Virus record (IMG/VR): IMGVR_UViG_3300038463_000298
Location: 1 to 46,280 of that record
Length of the DNA stretch: 46,280 bases
Direction: 5' to 3' (one strand)
DNA from: a virus
Part shown: positions 1-7,055 of the stretch, one piece after another
How the letters are laid out: every line of letters begins with the position of its first letter
How positions within the stretch are numbered: the stretch's first letter is position 1
Notes under the pieces: model-generated
Told to the model about the DNA's origin: nothing
The model's input: only the letters and a program-made list of their open reading frames with translations
Databases searched by the model: none
Program-made: the position numbers and the translations under genes

Positions 1-13
1 CTAAAGATCCGAA

Positions 14-119
14 AAGGAGAACTGCATGTCAGACAATACTAAAATAGTTTACGCCATGGCCTTCGTATCTCTGCTGGCGATGATTGCGATATGTATGACT
101 ACGGAGGTGCGGTGGTGAG
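14..119. repeat. Left copy of 106-bp terminal repeat
   Basis: This block is identical base for base to 45575-45680. It covers the ribosome-binding site and the whole of a 30-residue membrane protein gene. The 13 bases before it differ from those before the right copy. Two further shared blocks (115-141 with 46017-46043, and 620-718 with 46182-46280) follow in the same order, so this is the overlap of a circular or permuted molecule, interrupted by different inserts. Confidence 0.9.
26..118 (+). CDS. Small single-span membrane protein (left copy)
   Basis: Thirty residues from ATG, preceded by AAGGAG with a six-base spacer. Residues 8-24 are a hydrophobic stretch (VYAMAFVSLLAMIAICM), so an inner-membrane micro-protein is likely. 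The stop overlaps the GTG start of the next gene. An identical gene lies at 45587-45679. The family is not recognised; a role in lysis timing or membrane modification is only a guess. Confidence 0.6.
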   Translation: MSDNTKIVYAMAFVSLLAMIAICMTTEVRW

Positions 120-612
120 CGACTCATCACAGACGAAGCCGCATCGTGAGTGGATAATTAAAGGTCACACCGTTCTAATAGATGAAGAAGATTATCCAAT
201 GCTATCGAGACTTTCTTGGAACATTAGTAAAAGCAAGCGGACGTTTTATGCCGGTACTAAAATATTCATGAACGGACGTCAGCGCTCACTTCTTATGCAC
301 AGAATGATAACTGGATTTGTTGCGTCTCAGATAGATCACAAAAATCACAATGGACTCGATAACAGAAAGGAAAACCTACGACACGCTACGAAAAGACAAA
401 ACTCTATCAATCATCATCGAAAAAACAAATGGGGCTATCGGGGCGTTTATCAAAAACAGGATTCGAAAAATTTTGCATTTCAGATTTCTGTAGCTGGTCG
501 AAAAATCCATAGTAAATCAGGCTTCCCTACCCCTGAAGCCGCAGCAAGAGCTTACGACTTAGCCTGTAAGGAGTATCATGGAGAATTTGGAATTAGAAAT
601 TTTGAAGACTAA
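115..612 (+). CDS. HNH homing endonuclease with AP2 domain
   Basis: A free-standing homing endonuclease of the HNH-AP2 type common in phages; such enzymes cut alleles that lack them and spread by recombination. The HNH core is visible in IDHKNHNGLDNRKENLRHAT, followed by NSINHH. A C-terminal AP2 DNA-binding domain follows (WGYRGVY...FPTPEAAARAYDLA). The start is taken as GTG at 115, which has GGAGG upstream and overlaps the previous stop; an ATG at 91 in frame lacks such a site. The first nine residues (MSDSSQTKP) match the start of the unrelated gene at 46017, so the cassette is inserted in frame into that gene's 5' end. Right-end DNA lacks it. Confidence 0.88.
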   Translation: MSDSSQTKPHREWIIKGHTVLIDEEDYPMLSRLSWNISKSKRTFYAGTKIFMNGRQRSLLMHRMITGFVASQIDHKNHNGLDNRKENLRHATKRQNSINHHRKNKWGYRGVYQKQDSKNFAFQISVAGRKIHSKSGFPTPEAAARAYDLACKEYHGEFGIRNFED

Positions 613-850
613 ATTAAGGGATGCTGAGGCTGAGATTGCGCGCCTTAAGGATACTCCTGGAGGCAAAAGAATCTATGCAGCCATTAATGAAATCGCTAGG
701 CAATCCGAGATCATCGCGGAACTTGCGGCGGCTCTTGTCGCTTTAAACAAGTGGGCGAAAGAGAATCATGAAATGCCAGACTACAGCCAGGTTATTTTAA
801 ATGCGGATCATGCACTAGCCAAACTCGCAAAGCATCGAGGTGAGCCTTGA
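578..850 (+). CDS. Coiled-coil hypothetical protein, HNH-cassette version
   Basis: Ninety residues, with AAGGAG just before the ATG, overlapping the endonuclease end by 35 bases. From residue 15 onward (RDAEAEIARLKDTPGGKR) it is identical to the gene at the right end that starts at 46017, but its first residues (MENLELEILKTKL) are different and come with the inserted cassette. The N-terminal half is a charged helix likely to form a coiled coil. Function is unknown. It is best read as the truncated and re-started remainder of the gene the endonuclease cassette displaced. Confidence 0.7.
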   Translation: MENLELEILKTKLRDAEAEIARLKDTPGGKRIYAAINEIARQSEIIAELAAALVALNKWAKENHEMPDYSQVILNADHALAKLAKHRGEP

Positions 851-1035
851 AGCCGCGAGTTAGGTTCTGCTGGTATTGTGGCAGAGGCCTTCGTGGAAAT
901 AACTTCATCGAAGCAAAGCGCGACGGTCATTTAAGAATACTGCATAAGACCTGCGCGAAAAGTCCTAAACTCGTTGCGCGTGATGATGAATTACTTGAGT
1001 GGGAAGCAAACAAACACCGGGAGGATGCGGAGTGA
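847..1035 (+). CDS. Small zinc-finger-like protein
   Basis: Sixty-two residues from a TTG that overlaps the previous stop (TTGA). CWYCGRGL near the N-terminus and HKTC near residue 34 give a CxxC...HxxC arrangement that could bind one zinc ion. The C-terminal part is acidic and helical. Family not recognised. Confidence 0.6.
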   Translation: MKPRVRFCWYCGRGLRGNNFIEAKRDGHLRILHKTCAKSPKLVARDDELLEWEANKHREDAE

Positions 1036-1139
1036 GTGAGCGAGACTGGCAAGGCGCATTGGTCTGTTTAGGACTAGTCGCCGTAATAATCATAATTGGA
1101 GTTGGCGGAACGATGTTGTTTGAATGGGTGATAGGATGA
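1032..1139 (+). CDS. Small single-span membrane protein
   Basis: Thirty-five residues from GTG with GGAGG upstream, overlapping the previous stop by GTGA. Residues 9-28 (ALVCLGLVAVIIIIGVGGTM) are one strong transmembrane segment; the N-terminus MSERDWQG is polar. It belongs to a run of tiny membrane proteins in this arm. Function unknown. Confidence 0.6.
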   Translation: MSERDWQGALVCLGLVAVIIIIGVGGTMLFEWVIG

Positions 1140-1318
1140 CCGACTCAGACGAAACAATCATGGCACTTCTGGATGAATGCTTGGCCTACTGGCGGGAAAG
1201 AATAAGAAGTTTTCTTATTCGAAACGAAATGTATCTTTTAAACGGACCGCTAGGTGTTGAAGAGGACTTTAGAGAACTTTTAAAATTAGTTCATGTGAGA
1301 GAGCTTGAAACCAATTAA
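1136..1318 (+). CDS. Hypothetical 60-residue protein
   Basis: Starts at the ATG that overlaps the previous stop (ATGA). It is predicted to be soluble and mostly helical, with an aromatic, charged middle (ECLAYWRERIRSFLIRNEM). It lies directly upstream of the DNA polymerase gene and overlaps it by 14 bases, which suggests translational coupling. No family is recognised. Confidence 0.55.
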   Translation: MTDSDETIMALLDECLAYWRERIRSFLIRNEMYLLNGPLGVEEDFRELLKLVHVRELETN

Positions 1319-3395
1319 GCGCATTACCTTCGATTTTGAGACTAGGTCGTGCTCAAATTTAAAGGCGGAGGGGGCGTTTAAATACTCACTCGACCCAACT
1401 ACGCAGCCGACATGCTTGGCGTTTAAATTCTATGGAAATCCAAAGGTCTACTTTTTAAACTTTGAAGTCGTTAACCGCCATTGGCGAGACCAGTCGATAA
1501 AACTTCAAGAAATGTGGGTGAAAGCGATCGTCGAGGGCTATCAGTTTTCGGCTCACAACGCGTTTTTTGAAAGATGTATTTACGAGAACATCTTGGTGAA
1601 GAGGTACGGTTGGCCGTCGATTCCGTTTCACTACTACCGCTGTACAGCGGCGAAAGCTGCGGCGTGTGCGCTACCTAGAAACCTCGAAGGCGCCGGTGCC
1701 GCGATGAAACTCACTACTCAAAAAGACAAACGCGGCTACGTTGCGATGATGCTGACCTGTAAACCCACCAAGAAATGGAACGCTTGGAGAAAACTTCAAG
1801 ACGACTATCATTCAGGGAAAAAGCTTTTAAGAAAGCGAATGGAAAAACTAATTCACGAAGGTGAGCCAAAGAAGTTCTTAGATGCCTCGGATAACCCCGA
1901 AGTTTGGAACGTCCTTTATGAGTACTGCAAAATCGATGTTCGCACTGAAGAACTACTTGACCAGTCGCTCCCAGACCTAAACAAAGAAGAACAAGAGATT
2001 TGGTTTCATAACCAACGCCTTAATTGGCGGGGTCTCCCAATTGACATCCCAACGGTCAAAAAGATCGTGACAATAATGGAAGCCGAATCAAAGAAGAAAT
2101 TAAAGGACCTCGACTCCCTCACGATGGGCCTCGTGACGAAACCAGGTGCTCGTAAAAGCATTTTAGATTTTCTCGCCCTCGAAGGTATCGTGCTCCCAGA
2201 CATCAAGTCTAAGACCGTTGACGACGCTATAAACGGAGGCAAGCTTTCAGGCGACATGAAAGCACTCCTAGAAATTCGCCGCGCTTTGTCGAAAACCTCC
2301 ACCAAGAAGTACCAGGCTTTTCTTAACCGGGCGATGCCCGATGGGCGTTGCCGTGACATCCTGCTTTACCACGGGGCCTCCACGGGCCGCGATACCGGCA
2401 CCGGCATTCAGCCCCACAACTTTCCAAGAGGTGCTATCAAGTTAGATAAAGACCGCCCTTATGAGCTGGTCGACAACGTCATAGAGCTAGAGCCTGAAAT
2501 GCTTCAACTCCTTTACGGCGAAAGTCTGGCCGTCCTTTTCTCGTCGGTACTAAGGAACATGATCATACCGAGTGCTGGTAAAGAGTTGTTCGTTGCCGAT
2601 TTTAGTAAAATCGAGGTCGCCGTTCTTTGGTGGTTGGCTGACAACATTCCAGGCTTAAAGGTTTTACGTGACGGAAAAGACCCCTACATCTACCAAGCGA
2701 TGATGAACACAGGCAAAAAGTACGAGGACATCACCGAAGAAGAACGTCAGCTCGGCAAAGCGCAGATTCTTGGTGGGGGATTTGGAATGGGGTGGAAGAA
2801 GTTTCAGACGACAGCTTTTGATATGTACCGCCTAAAACTAACCGACGAGCAATCTCAAGACGCCATTTCAAAATATCGAACCGCAAATGCAGCAGTTCCA
2901 CTTCTTTGGAAAGCTTATGAAAACGCAGCGATTTCAGCGATTGAAAACCCAGCTTCGCTTCCTAACGTCGGTAAGTGCATGTTTAGAGTCACCAAGGGTT
3001 TCTTATGGGTGCAGCTTCCTTCGGGTAGGCGCATTGCGTACCGGGAGCCGCAAATCACCATGAGAGAAACTGAGTGGGGGCCTCGTAAGACCTTAGAGTT
3101 TTGGGCCGTGAATTCGAAAACAAAGAAATGGGCTGTCGAGCGTACCTGGGGCGGAACGTTGACCGAGAACATCGTCCAAGCATCGGCCCGAGATTTAATA
3201 ATGCCCGCGATGGTTCGCTTAGAAGAAAAAGGTTATCTGTCACTACTTATGGTTCACGATGAAGCGCTTTGTGAAAAACCATTTGGTGAGGGGTCAATTG
3301 ACGAGTTCGTTAAAATCCTATGTAAACCGCCTTTGTGGGCAAAAGGTTTGCCGCTTGAAGCGAAGGGTTGGAAAGGTCCGAGGTACCGAAAATGA
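1305..3395 (+). CDS. Family A DNA polymerase with 3'-5' exonuclease domain
   Basis: Replicative phage polymerase of the Pol I type. The N-terminal DnaQ-like proofreading domain shows ExoI D10-E12 in FDFETRS, ExoII N85 in SAHNAFFE, and ExoIII Y207/D211 in EYCKIDVRTEE. The polymerase domain shows motif A around D432 (VADFSKIEVAVLWW), motif B from R481 and K485 (RQLGKAQILGGGFG) and motif C at H651-D652 (LMVHDEALCE). At 696 residues it is full length for phage enzymes of this kind. The start is a TTG overlapping the previous gene; the Shine-Dalgarno is weak, so coupling is likely. After circular joining it is near the end of the plus-strand replication arm. Confidence 0.95.
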   Translation: MKPIKRITFDFETRSCSNLKAEGAFKYSLDPTTQPTCLAFKFYGNPKVYFLNFEVVNRHWRDQSIKLQEMWVKAIVEGYQFSAHNAFFERCIYENILVKRYGWPSIPFHYYRCTAAKAAACALPRNLEGAGAAMKLTTQKDKRGYVAMMLTCKPTKKWNAWRKLQDDYHSGKKLLRKRMEKLIHEGEPKKFLDASDNPEVWNVLYEYCKIDVRTEELLDQSLPDLNKEEQEIWFHNQRLNWRGLPIDIPTVKKIVTIMEAESKKKLKDLDSLTMGLVTKPGARKSILDFLALEGIVLPDIKSKTVDDAINGGKLSGDMKALLEIRRALSKTSTKKYQAFLNRAMPDGRCRDILLYHGASTGRDTGTGIQPHNFPRGAIKLDKDRPYELVDNVIELEPEMLQLLYGESLAVLFSSVLRNMIIPSAGKELFVADFSKIEVAVLWWLADNIPGLKVLRDGKDPYIYQAMMNTGKKYEDITEEERQLGKAQILGGGFGMGWKKFQTTAFDMYRLKLTDEQSQDAISKYRTANAAVPLLWKAYENAAISAIENPASLPNVGKCMFRVTKGFLWVQLPSGRRIAYREPQITMRETEWGPRKTLEFWAVNSKTKKWAVERTWGGTLTENIVQASARDLIMPAMVRLEEKGYLSLLMVHDEALCEKPFGEGSIDEFVKILCKPPLWAKGLPLEAKGWKGPRYRK

Positions 3396-3607
3396 ACCAC
3401 ACTCAGATAGTTTGTAGCTATAAGCTCTTCGAGTACTGTCTTCACCGCTACAAAAAACGTGAAGTGATCGCCGATAAGTTCGTTGAATTCAATGATTTTT
3501 ATTTTATGAATCGAAAAGGCAAAGTACGAATTGTCGTCAATAAAACGCAAGTTTGGGTTCCCCACCCGATGCACGGTTGGCCCACCATTGTAAGGCGAAG
3601 GGGTTAA
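3392..3607 (+). CDS. Hypothetical 71-residue basic protein
   Basis: Starts at the ATG overlapping the polymerase stop (ATGA). It is rich in basic and aromatic residues (HRYKKREVIADKFVEF, FYFMNRKGKVRIVV). It is the last gene of the plus arm, and its TAA overlaps the stop of the convergent lysis gene. No family recognised. Confidence 0.55.
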   Translation: MNHTQIVCSYKLFEYCLHRYKKREVIADKFVEFNDFYFMNRKGKVRIVVNKTQVWVPHPMHGWPTIVRRRG

Positions 3608-3813
3608 GGGGCCTCAGCCGCTGCGGCCTGTTCACATCTTAAAAGTCTAGCCGCTAAATCTTGAACGTCAGCGTCCGGTAAACACGCCATGACCTTACCC
3701 GGGATGATTTCCACAAACTGCCAATGAACTGGATTTGGCGCCGCCAATGGTGGCGCTGAAACGCAGCTACTTATTAAAAAGAGCGTTGAGGCTAGTAGCG
3801 TCTTTATTATCAA
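3604..3813 (-). CDS. Rz1-like outer-membrane spanin lipoprotein (candidate)
   Basis: Sixty-nine residues from a TTG with GAAGG upstream. An N-terminal signal (IIKTLLASTLFLISSC) ends in a lipobox-like Cys17, followed by a Pro/Ala-rich stretch (SAPPLAAPNPVHW), which resembles o-spanins. It overlaps the 59-residue gene at 3767-3946 by 47 bases in another frame, an arrangement typical of spanin pairs. It is the last gene of the minus arm, after endolysin and a holin candidate. The assignment rests on lipobox, size and position. Confidence 0.6.
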   Translation of the reverse strand: MIIKTLLASTLFLISSCVSAPPLAAPNPVHWQFVEIIPGKVMACLPDADVQDLAARLLRCEQAAAAEAP

Positions 3814-3946
3814 AGGCAGCCTTCACTTTCACAAGTTGGTCTTTAACGGCCACTTCGGCCTGTGCATCGGCGATGGCTTTTTCAACGCTTTTAATGAGCG
3901 CTAAGATTTGCGGCAAACATTGAATCAGCGTAACGATCGAACCCAT
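3767..3946 (-). CDS. Small membrane/coiled-coil protein, possible inner spanin partner
   Basis: Fifty-nine residues from ATG with GAAAGG upstream. Residues 3-18 (SIVTLIQCLPQILALI) are hydrophobic and the remainder is a charged helix (KSVEKAIADAQAEVAVKD). The gene overlaps the lipoprotein gene downstream, as inner and outer spanin genes often do. It is short for an i-spanin, so a different lysis-associated role is possible. Confidence 0.5.
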   Translation of the reverse strand: MGSIVTLIQCLPQILALIKSVEKAIADAQAEVAVKDQLVKVKAAFDNKDATSLNALFNK

Positions 3947-3957
3947 TTCAGCCTTTC

Positions 3958-3998
3958 AAAAAGCAAGGTACCGACGTAACGGGAGCTACGTCGGTACC
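3958..3998 (-). terminator. Hairpin terminator or attenuator between holin candidate and spanin genes
   Basis: A perfect 12-bp stem, GGTACCGACGTA (3967-3978) pairing with TACGTCGGTACC (3987-3998), with an 8-base loop. Read on the minus strand it is followed by TTGCTTTTTG. A second smaller hairpin (CCCAG...CTGGG, 4003-4024) precedes it. It lies after the 112-residue gene stop and before the 59-residue gene. Confidence 0.65.
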
Positions 3999-4033
3999 CG
4001 CGCCCAGAGTCCTAAGACGCTGGGGATGTAAAC

Positions 4034-4372
4034 TTAAACGCTTGGGTTTGAACCCAAGAACTTAGCGACTGCGAGCACAACACTCGAAACGCTTTGAAGC
4101 CAGCCCGGCTCACTTTTAGAAAGACTTGAAAACATTTGTTGAACCGCGCTCAATGCAATATTGAGGCAAGCAACAATTGAAATCACGAGTGCGATAAATC
4201 CTGCACTAAGAAACGAAGACGCAGCGGGAGCTGCCGATACAACTGCGGCTGCGACAGGTGCGACAACGGCGGCAGCAGGTGCGACAACGGCTGCGGGTGC
4301 GGCTTGTGAGTGAGCCATAAACGCATAGACCCAGATAGTAACGGCCATTACGGTAAGACATAGATTTTTCAT
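4034..4372 (-). CDS. Holin candidate with signal/transmembrane segments
   Basis: A 112-residue protein with an N-terminal hydrophobic segment (LCLTVMAVTIWVYAFM), an Ala/Val/Pro-rich linker, and a second hydrophobic segment (LSAGFIALVISIVACLNIALSAV) before a short C-terminus. AAAAGGGGAA precedes the ATG. Its place directly after the endolysin and its two-span topology suggest a holin or an exported pore-forming protein. No specific holin family is recognised; the first segment could instead be a cleaved signal peptide. Confidence 0.55.
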   Translation of the reverse strand: MKNLCLTVMAVTIWVYAFMAHSQAAPAAVVAPAAAVVAPVAAAVVSAAPAASSFLSAGFIALVISIVACLNIALSAVQQMFSSLSKSEPGWLQSVSSVVLAVAKFLGSNPSV

Positions 4373-4432
4373 TTTATATTCCCCTTTTGGTTTAAGTATG
4401 TTTTAGAACTTATCGGCAATTCAAGAGGGCCG

Positions 4433-5170
4433 TTAAACCCTCGACTTTTTAACTTTTATAGGTGCCGCGTCAACGGCCACTTCCGGCACTGGCAAAGGCT
4501 CAGCGGCCGCTACTTCACTCGGCCATCTTACGAAATCGATGAACTGCCTAGAAAAAATAGAGACTTGTACTTGGTGAGATTGATTGCCCCCTAAGCAGGC
4601 CACAACATTGTCATCGACGATATGGTCACAAAATGTTACATGGTCTGCGTGTACACCTTTTTTGCCTTCCCAGTTGAAGCCGACGATTGCGCCCGGTTTA
4701 AGATCGCAAGGGACGCCAAAGTTTCGAAACGACTCAGCGGCAGCGTTATGAGGACTTTTAAAGCCCGATTCTTCAAGAGCGGCACAAGCCGTCGCTGCAC
4801 AGCCGGGGGCCATAACGCCGTCAAGGCGCCCATAAGAAGTGTGGCTGAAAACCTCGTTATCAAAATCAGTCGCTTTTGCACCCGATTGTTCAACCTCACC
4901 AATGTGAGATTTCATCCAGGCCATCCAAGGCACCGGCCCGTCTTGAGGCATAACGATTTGGCCGACAAGTGCTTTAGTGATAGCGTTTTGAGTCGCATCA
5001 TCGACGACGCCCGTGATCGGGAGTGAATGGACCGATTGGAAAACTTCAACCGCTGCTGAGGTTGCGTCGCCAAAGAGGCCGTCATCAACTAATTTTGCAG
5101 CACCGATTTGATTCAAATTCTTTTGCAGGTTCGTAACTGCGAACCCTTCCGAACCTTTTTGTAAAGCCAT
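4433..5170 (-). CDS. Endolysin: peptidoglycan-binding domain plus Cys/His hydrolase domain
   Basis: Residues 1-70 form a PG_binding_1 repeat (GSEGFAVTNLQKNLNQIG, DGLFGDATSAAVEVFQ) that anchors to peptidoglycan. Residues about 80-220 resemble the CHAP/NlpC-like TIGR02594 family. The likely catalytic Cys is in MAPGCAATACAAL and the His in GVHADHVTFCDH. The enzyme probably cleaves amide bonds of peptidoglycan at lysis. It has no signal peptide, so release needs a holin. The C-terminal 20 residues (KVKKSRV end) are a basic tail. It sits between a possible holin-like gene and the two-span membrane protein gene. Confidence 0.85.
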   Translation of the reverse strand: MALQKGSEGFAVTNLQKNLNQIGAAKLVDDGLFGDATSAAVEVFQSVHSLPITGVVDDATQNAITKALVGQIVMPQDGPVPWMAWMKSHIGEVEQSGAKATDFDNEVFSHTSYGRLDGVMAPGCAATACAALEESGFKSPHNAAAESFRNFGVPCDLKPGAIVGFNWEGKKGVHADHVTFCDHIVDDNVVACLGGNQSHQVQVSIFSRQFIDFVRWPSEVAAAEPLPVPEVAVDAAPIKVKKSRV

Positions 5171-5176
5171 TTTGTT

Positions 5177-5491
5177 TTAGCCCCCTATTTCATCGTTAGA
5201 AAAGTTTCTCATCTCTTCGGCGATTTGAACCCACGATGCGCCGGAAAGTTTTTTGATCGCGTAAAACGCTCGTCTTAGATCAAGTTTTAGTTTCTTCATT
5301 TCAACTTGGGACGAAACAAGTTCCGCCGTGTTTTTCTCTAAAGCGCATTTTAAATGGCTGATGCTGTCTTCAGTGATTTTCTCTTTACGCCTTAGATACT
5401 TCCAAACCATCTCGCCCGTTTTAAGTAAGAAGAGTGCTCCAAATCCTAGAGCACTTCCTTGTTCGAGTAAGAGTTTTTGAAGCTCTTCCAT
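5177..5491 (-). CDS. Small membrane-associated protein, possible holin/antiholin
   Basis: A 104-residue protein with one moderately hydrophobic segment near residues 13-30 (GSALGFGALFLLKTGEMVWK). A charged helical part follows, likely coiled coil (ISHLKCALEKNTAELVSSQVEMKKLKLDL). It lies between the tail fibre and endolysin genes with gaps of 1 and 6 bases. Position suggests a lysis role, but the segment is weak and it could be a fibre-associated protein. Confidence 0.5.
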   Translation of the reverse strand: MEELQKLLLEQGSALGFGALFLLKTGEMVWKYLRRKEKITEDSISHLKCALEKNTAELVSSQVEMKKLKLDLRRAFYAIKKLSGASWVQIAEEMRNFSNDEIGG

Positions 5492-5492
5492 T

Positions 5493-7043
5493 TTACGGCT
5501 GCCATCCGAGAACTTGAACGACGGCTTTTAAACTAAATCCGACTTGACTACCGAACCCATCGAGTGCGTTACCTACGAAGCCGTTGTTACTGCCACCTTC
5601 AAATTCTATTTTATAAGAACTGGGGGAGTAAGGAACTATGTCGGTAACCCATTGTTGGTTACCGGCCTGAACAGAAAGGAAACCAGACGCCGGGATACGG
5701 TAAGGGCTGTATGCTGTGTTAGACCCTTGCGATCCGAGCGCCGTTACAGTCGGTAAAGCGATGAGTACCGATGCACCGAAACTTCCTATAGAACTAAAAT
5801 CAAACACATAGTCCCCCGTTCCGTTTGACCCAGTACCCGTGAAGACTAGCTGATACCAAAATTCTACAGAGTCGCCGAGTCTTCTCCACATGTATTGATC
5901 GAGAGAAGTAGAACCTTTCACTGGGGCACTGTTTGATACCGCGCTGTATGCGATAGTAGCGGGCCCGGTTCCGGAAACTTTCGTAAGAGTGCCGGATGCT
6001 CCCGGTGTCCCTGTGCCAGACATGAGCATGGTGGTGGTAGAGACGATGGTGGCGGAAGCTATGTAGTTATTGCCCCCTGTACTATAGACGGCACCCGCCG
6101 TCACACTTGAGCTTGCAATCGTAAACGAGTGCGCACCTGTTGACGTAACCGCGATAGTTGAAAGTGTACTCCAACCAGTTATGGTTTCATGCTCGGCCAC
6201 TTGCCAGTTAAAACCGTCGGAGTAGAGAACAAGTTTCTCGCCGTTCGTGTACATGGCGTAGTTACCGCTAGATACTGTGCCGCCCGGTCCGTTGATAGTT
6301 TGTCCACCAGTAGTTAAAAAAGTGTACCCAACAAAGTTCGATCCGTTATGTTGGAAAAAGAACGGCTTACCCGCCCAGCCTGCGGTCGTAGCGTCAGGTA
6401 GGGTGATGTTAAAGGCCGATCCACTTAGCAAATACTTCGTATTTATAACAGCCGGATTTAAAGCACTGCTTTGCGAAACAAAACTGTCTCCAGGGATAAC
6501 CCAAGATGGTGCAGCGGCGGCTGAGCCACTGCCTGTTGAAGTTAGAACTTGTGGGACCGCCGTGGTATTTCCACCTAACCGAGCCGGGACTCCGTTCGCC
6601 AAACTATAAGAAATGTCCCCGAGAGTTGTAAACGGGTTAGAGACCATCAGTTTCCAATTGGCCGTCGATGAGAGAGCGTTGTTTGTATTGCTATTGGTGA
6701 GAGACGCGTAAATGTTTCCCGTGCCGTCTTGAGCGATACTTCCAACATAATATGTCGTGCCCGCGTCCCATTCAGCGATTCCTAACTGCATTACGTAAGC
6801 AAGCTGATAAGCGTACAAGTAGCAAATTGCGTTCATGTCTTCGATGGCCGGACTATTCCCACCAATGACTGCGCCGAACCATCCGCTTAGATAGTTTGAA
6901 AGGCTTTGAACGATCGTTGGCGTGATCGTTGTCCCTGAATATGTGGCCGGGCTTGCGGCCGCGAGACTACCGAATTCGGCAATCTGATTTGAACCGGCAC
7001 CTGACCCAAAAATCTGCTGCGTGTACCTTGAAAGCCTAGACAT
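5493..7043 (-). CDS. Tail fibre / receptor-binding protein
   Basis: A 516-residue protein rich in Ser, Thr, Gly and Asn. A conserved-looking N-terminus (residues 1-115) carries a carbohydrate-module-like motif (WDAGTTYYVGSIAQDGTGNIYASLT). Fibre-like repeats follow, and a C-terminal region without Lys-rich patches. It comes immediately after the last baseplate gene and before lysis genes, the usual location of a receptor-binding fibre. The C-terminal half probably sets host range. No chaperone gene for it is seen. Confidence 0.75.
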   Translation of the reverse strand: MSRLSRYTQQIFGSGAGSNQIAEFGSLAAASPATYSGTTITPTIVQSLSNYLSGWFGAVIGGNSPAIEDMNAICYLYAYQLAYVMQLGIAEWDAGTTYYVGSIAQDGTGNIYASLTNSNTNNALSSTANWKLMVSNPFTTLGDISYSLANGVPARLGGNTTAVPQVLTSTGSGSAAAAPSWVIPGDSFVSQSSALNPAVINTKYLLSGSAFNITLPDATTAGWAGKPFFFQHNGSNFVGYTFLTTGGQTINGPGGTVSSGNYAMYTNGEKLVLYSDGFNWQVAEHETITGWSTLSTIAVTSTGAHSFTIASSSVTAGAVYSTGGNNYIASATIVSTTTMLMSGTGTPGASGTLTKVSGTGPATIAYSAVSNSAPVKGSTSLDQYMWRRLGDSVEFWYQLVFTGTGSNGTGDYVFDFSSIGSFGASVLIALPTVTALGSQGSNTAYSPYRIPASGFLSVQAGNQQWVTDIVPYSPSSYKIEFEGGSNNGFVGNALDGFGSQVGFSLKAVVQVLGWQP

Positions 7044-7055
7044 AGTTTTTCTCCC

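Noticed and set aside
2006-2359. Minus-strand open frame within the polymerase gene
   Set aside because: Antisense to a gene with all catalytic motifs and no ribosome-binding site.
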